Source: Mycobacterium sp. E740 (GTDB taxonomy: Bacteria; Actinomycetota; Actinomycetes; Mycobacteriales; Mycobacteriaceae). From it: a DNA stretch of 41,648 nucleotides. Made by a program: the position numbers and the translations under genes. The notes beneath the pieces are model-generated. The model ran no database searches. It saw only the letters and a program-made list of their open reading frames with translations, and had not been told where the DNA came from. Below are positions 39,001 to 41,648 of this stretch, piece by piece; the first letter of the stretch is position 1, and every line of letters begins with the position of its first letter. The stretch spans positions 1-41,648 of the forward strand of contig NZ_LZKP01000087.1 of assembly GCF_001672895.1 (NCBI RefSeq). The letters run 5' to 3'.

Positions 39001-40003
39001 TCAGTGACATCGGACCGCTGCCGGGGCGGCAGATCGCACCGGTGGCCAGGTGCAGGTTGCAGATCGCGTTGGTGTTCCAGGTGCCGTGCGTGCTCTGGTT
39101 GAGCCCCATCGTCCAGCAGCTCAGCCACTCCCCCGCCTCGGCGATCATCCGTGCGGCGGTCCGGATGTCGTCCTCGGCGAGGCCGGTGATGCCCGCGACC
39201 CGCTCGGGGGTGTAGTCGGCGAGGAACGCCGGCATGGCCTCCCACCCGTCGGTGTGCTCTGCGATGAAATCACGGTCGATGTCGCCGTTTTCGACCAGCA
39301 GATGCAGCAGCCCGTTGAGCAGCGCGAGGTCGGTGCCGGGTTTGATCTGCAGGAAGAGGTCGGCGCGTTCGGCGGTGGCGGTGCGTCGCGGGTCGACGAC
39401 GATCAGCTTGGCGCCGGCCTTGAGCCGATCGGCCATCCTCAGGTGCAGGATCGGATGGCAGTCCGCCATGTTGGCGCCGATGACGAAAAACAGGTCGGTG
39501 CAATCGAAGTCGGTGTACGAGCCGGGCGGCCCGTCCGCGCCGAGTGACTGCTTGAAACCTGTTCCGGCGCTTGCCATGCATAGCCGTGAGTTGGACTCGA
39601 TGTGCATTGTGCGCACGAAGCCTTTGGCCAGCTTGGTCGCCAGATACTGTGCCTCGATCGACATCTGGCCCGATACGTAGAGCGCGACGGCGTCGGGGCC
39701 GTGCTCGTCGACGATGGCCCGTAGCCGTCGTCCCGCCTCGGCGACCGCGTCGTCGACGGGTGTGGGGACCAGTTCCTCACCGCGCCCGGGGCGCAGGAAC
39801 GCCGATGACAAGCGTCCGCCGTCGGCGCGCATCATCTCTGTGTGGGTGGTGCCCTTCGTGCACAGCCTGCCGAAGTTGGCGGGGTGCAGTTTGTCTCCGG
39901 CGACCCTCGCGATGATCGGCCTGCCGGTCTCGCGGTCGGTCGCCGTGTGCACCTCGATACCGCAGCCAACGCCGCAGTACGAGCACGCCGTCCGGGTCAC
40001 CAT
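36065..40003 (-). CDS. Assimilatory nitrate reductase fused to flavodoxin/NADPH reductase module
   Basis: A 1312-residue fusion predicted to reduce nitrate to nitrite with NADPH in one chain. Residues 1 to about 720 are a molybdopterin-bis-MGD oxidoreductase with the 4Fe-4S ligands Cys7, Cys10, Cys14 and Cys48 and a probable Mo-ligand Cys in NSRLCMASAGTGFKQSLG (about residue 142). A flavodoxin domain starts near 784 (LWASQTGNAQDFA; TSTFGDGGPPDN). The reductase follows: FAD motif RSYSISSSP near 1099, RGGVCSTFLAD, NADP motif VGPGTGVAPFRG near 1168, and an aromatic end YVRDVY. It starts at ATG 40003, 5 nt after the narK stop. It matches the protein annotated as bifunctional nitrate reductase/sulfite reductase flavoprotein; in M. 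smegmatis I recall a homologue called NasN. Confidence 0.93.
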   Translation of the reverse strand: MVTRTACSYCGVGCGIEVHTATDRETGRPIIARVAGDKLHPANFGRLCTKGTTHTEMMRADGGRLSSAFLRPGRGEELVPTPVDDAVAEAGRRLRAIVDEHGPDAVALYVSGQMSIEAQYLATKLAKGFVRTMHIESNSRLCMASAGTGFKQSLGADGPPGSYTDFDCTDLFFVIGANMADCHPILHLRMADRLKAGAKLIVVDPRRTATAERADLFLQIKPGTDLALLNGLLHLLVENGDIDRDFIAEHTDGWEAMPAFLADYTPERVAGITGLAEDDIRTAARMIAEAGEWLSCWTMGLNQSTHGTWNTNAICNLHLATGAICRPGSGPMSLTGQPNAMGGREMGYMGPGLPGQRSVTSPEDRAFVEAQWNLESGTIRADVGPGTIDMFRGLAAGDIKACWIICTNPVASVANRSTVIAGLEAADLVITQDTYRTTATNAYADIVLPAALWAETDAVMVNSERNLTLLQQSIPAMGQARPDWQLICDVAAHMGFGEHFAYTSSEQIFDEIRRFWNPKTGYDLRGVSYARLRQTPVQWPCPPDDAADRHPIRYLNDGVSQEYFVDDAGHAPRLAFPTPTRRAVFHARPHMDPRELPDDEYPMVLNTGRLQHQWHTMTKTGLVDALNNLDDGPFVEIHPDDALSLGIDDRQRVELTSRRGRAVLPAVVTDRVRPGSCFAPFHWNDDHGVDLTVNALTNDAVDPDSLQPELKVCAVSLRPVASPTLTEHESLYVAGFFSGLAESQAAVPVLPDSAPVSGEARQWINELLARRPSTTVAEPEADGPLVLWASQTGNAQDFALRLADRLDGVRLANMDEVSPADLIGARDVVIVTSTFGDGGPPDNGAGFWRRLESADAPALTGLRYAVLGIGDRSYDDFCGHARTLDTRLAALGATRLLDRAECEVHDDEPMQRWADDVTALLNPGITPSPTAGSVSTLARPDTVVAQPFTRARPIVVPLSRNAVLTGPASRKEVRQFGFDISQHDISYVAGDSLGVCATNDPATVDAWLAATGMPGHHVIEVDGVEQSLRDALVSHYDFCRVTPDLLRFITEHCRNAKALRAPKAKLDKWLRGRNGLDLVQEFVVHADPDEWREVLVRLTPRSYSISSSPLVSPHEVQLTVSVVRYRGADGGSRGGVCSTFLADRASSAPVFLQRSPHFRPPEDGSLPMIMVGPGTGVAPFRGFLQERRALGHHGPNWLFFGEQHRRQNYYYRDDFEDMARDGHLNRLDLAFSRDQASRVYVQHKMIDRGAELWRWLDGGAHFYVCGDATRMARDVDAALTSIIETHGGMSHEQAHDYKRELVAAKRYVRDVY

Positions 40004-40008
40004 GGGCG

Positions 40009-41436
40009 TCAGGCGGGCACCGGAGACGCGGCGGTGACGGGCTGCTCGCCCGCGGCGGCCCGCGGCGTCTGCACCCGCAGGAACACGAACCAGGTGACGA
40101 TCGCGCAGATCACGTAGAAACCGAGGAACACCCAGAAGGCGCTGGTCGCCGATTTCGCGTCGCTGACGTAGGACGCGCGCAGCACGACGTTGATGAATAC
40201 GCCGCCGAGCGCGCCGATCGCTCCGGCGAAACCGATCAGGGCACCGGACATGCTGCGCGACCAGGCGGCCTTGTCTTCACGGCTCCAGTCGTCGCGGCCC
40301 TGCGCCTTGGCCTCGAAGATCGACGGGATCATCTTGTAGGTCGAGCCGTTGCCGAGCCCGGACAGGATGAACAGCAGGATGAACCCGGTGACATAGGCGG
40401 CCATCTGTCCGCCGGTGGCTGCTCCCGCAGTGCCGTCGTCGAGCACGCCGGCACTGACGAGGATTCCGGCGGCGAAGATCATCGCGACGAACGTGTAGAG
40501 CGTCACCTTGCCGCCGCCGATCCGGTCGGACAGCTTGCCGCCGAGCGGCCGCGCGAGCGAGCCGAGAAGTGGCCCGATGAACGCGATCTGAGCGGCATGC
40601 AGCGACGCCTGCGCCGCGGTGTCACCTCCGGCGAGGAAGTTGATCTGCAGCACCTGCCCGAAGGCGAACGAGAAACCGATGAACGATCCGAACGTACCGA
40701 TGTAGAGAAAGCTCATCACCCAGGAGTGCTTGAACCGCAACGCCTCCGCCATCGCACTGATGTTGGACCGCTGGTTGCCAAGGTTGTCCATGAACAGCGC
40801 CGCGGCCAACGCGGCGAGCGCGATCAGGACAAGGTAGATGGCGCAGACGATTTCGGGCGCGGTGTTGCTCACTGCGGCGATCACCAGCAGGCCCACCAGC
40901 TGGATCACGGGCACGCCGATGTTCCCGCCGCCGGCGTTGAGGCCGAGCGCCAAGCCTTTCAGCCGCTGCGGGTAGAACGCGTTGATGTTCGTCATCGACG
41001 AGGCGAAGTTTCCTCCGCCGAAACCTGCGACGGCCGCCACCACCATGAACGTCGTGTAGGACGTGCCGGGGTTCTTCATCGCCCACAGCGTCAGCACCGT
41101 CGGGATGAGCAGCAGCAGGACACTGACGATGGTCCAGTTGCGACCGCCGAATTTCGCGGGGGCGACGGTGTACGGGATGCGCATGAACGCACCGACCAGG
41201 GTGGGCATCGCGACCAGGTAGAACTTGCCGGCGGCGTCGATGCCGTAGACGTCCTGCGGCATGAACAGCACCATCACCGACCAGATCGACCACACCGAGA
41301 AGCCGACGTGCTCGGCGAAGATCGACCAGATCAGGTTGCGCCGGGCGATGGCCTTACCGCCTGCTTGCCACGCCTCGACGTCTTCGGCGTCCCAGTTCTC
41401 GATGGTTCGGCTGCGATTCGCGATCTTCACGTTCAT
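40009..41436 (-). CDS. narK: NarK-type nitrate/nitrite transporter
   Basis: A 475-residue MFS porter of the nitrate/nitrite family (NNP) with 12 helices. Both nitrate signature segments are present: AGFGGGNFASSMTNINAFYPQRLKG (TM5 and following loop) and LSGLGNGSTYKMIPSIFEAK (TM11 region). The substrate-binding arginine is probably the one in GAFMRIPYT in TM2. It supplies nitrate to the adjacent reductase or exports nitrite. ATG 41436 follows from the cytosolic N-terminus. The pair forms one operon, and a GAAAC direct repeat about 100 bp upstream could be a GlnR site. Confidence 0.93.
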   Translation of the reverse strand: MNVKIANRSRTIENWDAEDVEAWQAGGKAIARRNLIWSIFAEHVGFSVWSIWSVMVLFMPQDVYGIDAAGKFYLVAMPTLVGAFMRIPYTVAPAKFGGRNWTIVSVLLLLIPTVLTLWAMKNPGTSYTTFMVVAAVAGFGGGNFASSMTNINAFYPQRLKGLALGLNAGGGNIGVPVIQLVGLLVIAAVSNTAPEIVCAIYLVLIALAALAAALFMDNLGNQRSNISAMAEALRFKHSWVMSFLYIGTFGSFIGFSFAFGQVLQINFLAGGDTAAQASLHAAQIAFIGPLLGSLARPLGGKLSDRIGGGKVTLYTFVAMIFAAGILVSAGVLDDGTAGAATGGQMAAYVTGFILLFILSGLGNGSTYKMIPSIFEAKAQGRDDWSREDKAAWSRSMSGALIGFAGAIGALGGVFINVVLRASYVSDAKSATSAFWVFLGFYVICAIVTWFVFLRVQTPRAAAGEQPVTAASPVPA

Positions 41437-41531
41437 GACGATGACCGCAGGCCATTCCGCCGCAGTTGCACGTCGATGACCGAAACGTCAACACCCGCTC
41501 ACACAGGCGTCGAATCGCCGTGCGGACCCCC

Positions 41532-41547
41532 GAAACGCATCGGAAAC
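41532..41547. promoter_or_regulatory. Possible GlnR-type box upstream of narK
   Basis: GAAAC (41532-41536), 6 bp, GAAAC (41543-41547): a direct repeat with 11-bp period, near the remembered mycobacterial GlnR consensus GTNAC-n6-GAAAC. GlnR controls nitrate assimilation in actinobacteria, so placement 96 bp before narK fits. The first half deviates from the consensus. Confidence 0.4.
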
Positions 41548-41575
41548 AAATGTGGCGTGGGTTACTTCGGAGACT

Positions 41576-41648
41576 TCAGAAGGGTGGTGGGTCGTTGGTG
41601 TAGCGGGTGGTGTTGATGGCGCGTTCGTGGTGGATGCGGTAGGCGCGT
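41576..41648 (-). CDS. C-terminal end of a probable DUF222/HNH (13E12-type) protein (partial)
   Basis: The last 23 codons read RAYRIHHERAI-N-TTRYTNDPPPF before TGA (41578-41576). Short tails with Tyr-x-Asp-Pro-Pro-Pro-Phe recall the C-termini of mycobacterial 13E12-repeat / DUF222 HNH endonuclease-like proteins. Only 73 bp are visible, so the call is tentative. It is followed 139 bp later by narK on the same strand. Confidence 0.35.
   Translation of the reverse strand, partial: RAYRIHHERAINTTRYTNDPPPF

Overview
The window is high-GC actinobacterial DNA that I read as a fast-growing Mycobacterium (Mycolicibacterium). The basis is gene order: prcB-pup-dop / Rv2113-like / mpa / lppK / DUF503 / trmI / RecB-like / DUF4126 / hisG-hisE / metH / PAC2 / SDR / mshC / cysQ / Rv2133c-Rv2137c homologues with uppP / lppL / pyrD / PEBP / M20 peptidase follows the M. 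tuberculosis Rv2110c-Rv2141c order as I recall it. Mycothiol, Pup-proteasome and MTB12-like genes agree. The species cannot be named from the sequence alone.

Layout. (1) 1-6549: the Pup-proteasome locus, with prcB (cut by the window edge), pup, dop and mpa on the minus strand and two paralogous membrane-protein genes between dop and mpa. (2) 6693-9889: two tandem secreted MTB12-domain proteins (the second a lipoprotein, LppK), a DUF503 protein, an alpha/beta hydrolase with a leader-peptide ORF and stem-loop ahead of it, and trmI. (3) 9964-14514: a RecB-like Fe-S nuclease with a thioesterase, then an ArsR / AHSA1-type SRPBCC / flavodoxin operon with an 18-bp palindromic operator, convergent with a flavoprotein disulfide reductase. 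(4) 14525-19210: a minus-strand run of MFS sugar porter, ketosteroid-dehydrogenase-like flavoprotein, hisE, hisG and DUF4126. (5) 19268-23801: a HAD phosphatase and a cobalamin-dependent metH of E. coli type. The metH leader folds as an S-adenosylhomocysteine (SAH) riboswitch whose last helix overlaps a hairpin holding the metH Shine-Dalgarno. (6) 24048-31395: a PAC2 protein, then a long minus-strand operon-like run (Rv2137c-like, uppP, histidine phosphatase, DUF3090, SCO1664-type kinase-like, cysQ, mshC, SDR) interrupted by two 61-bp tandem repeats. (7) 31525-35956: lppL, DUF5703, pyrD, then PEBP and M20 peptidase on the minus strand, then tRNA-Leu(GAG). (8) 36002-41648: beyond the tRNA the gene order departs from M. 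tuberculosis. A nitrate-assimilation pair follows: a NarK-type porter and a 1312-residue nitrate reductase fused to a flavodoxin / NADPH-reductase module. The window ends in the last codons of a probable DUF222/HNH protein.

The strongest discovery candidates are the SAH-riboswitch/SD-hairpin arrangement before metH, the leader-peptide/stem-loop before the hydrolase at 8046-8822, the 61-bp tandem repeats whose boundary recreates a stop codon, and the single-chain nitrate reductase with a possible GlnR site upstream of its operon. All structures were folded by eye and no database was searched.
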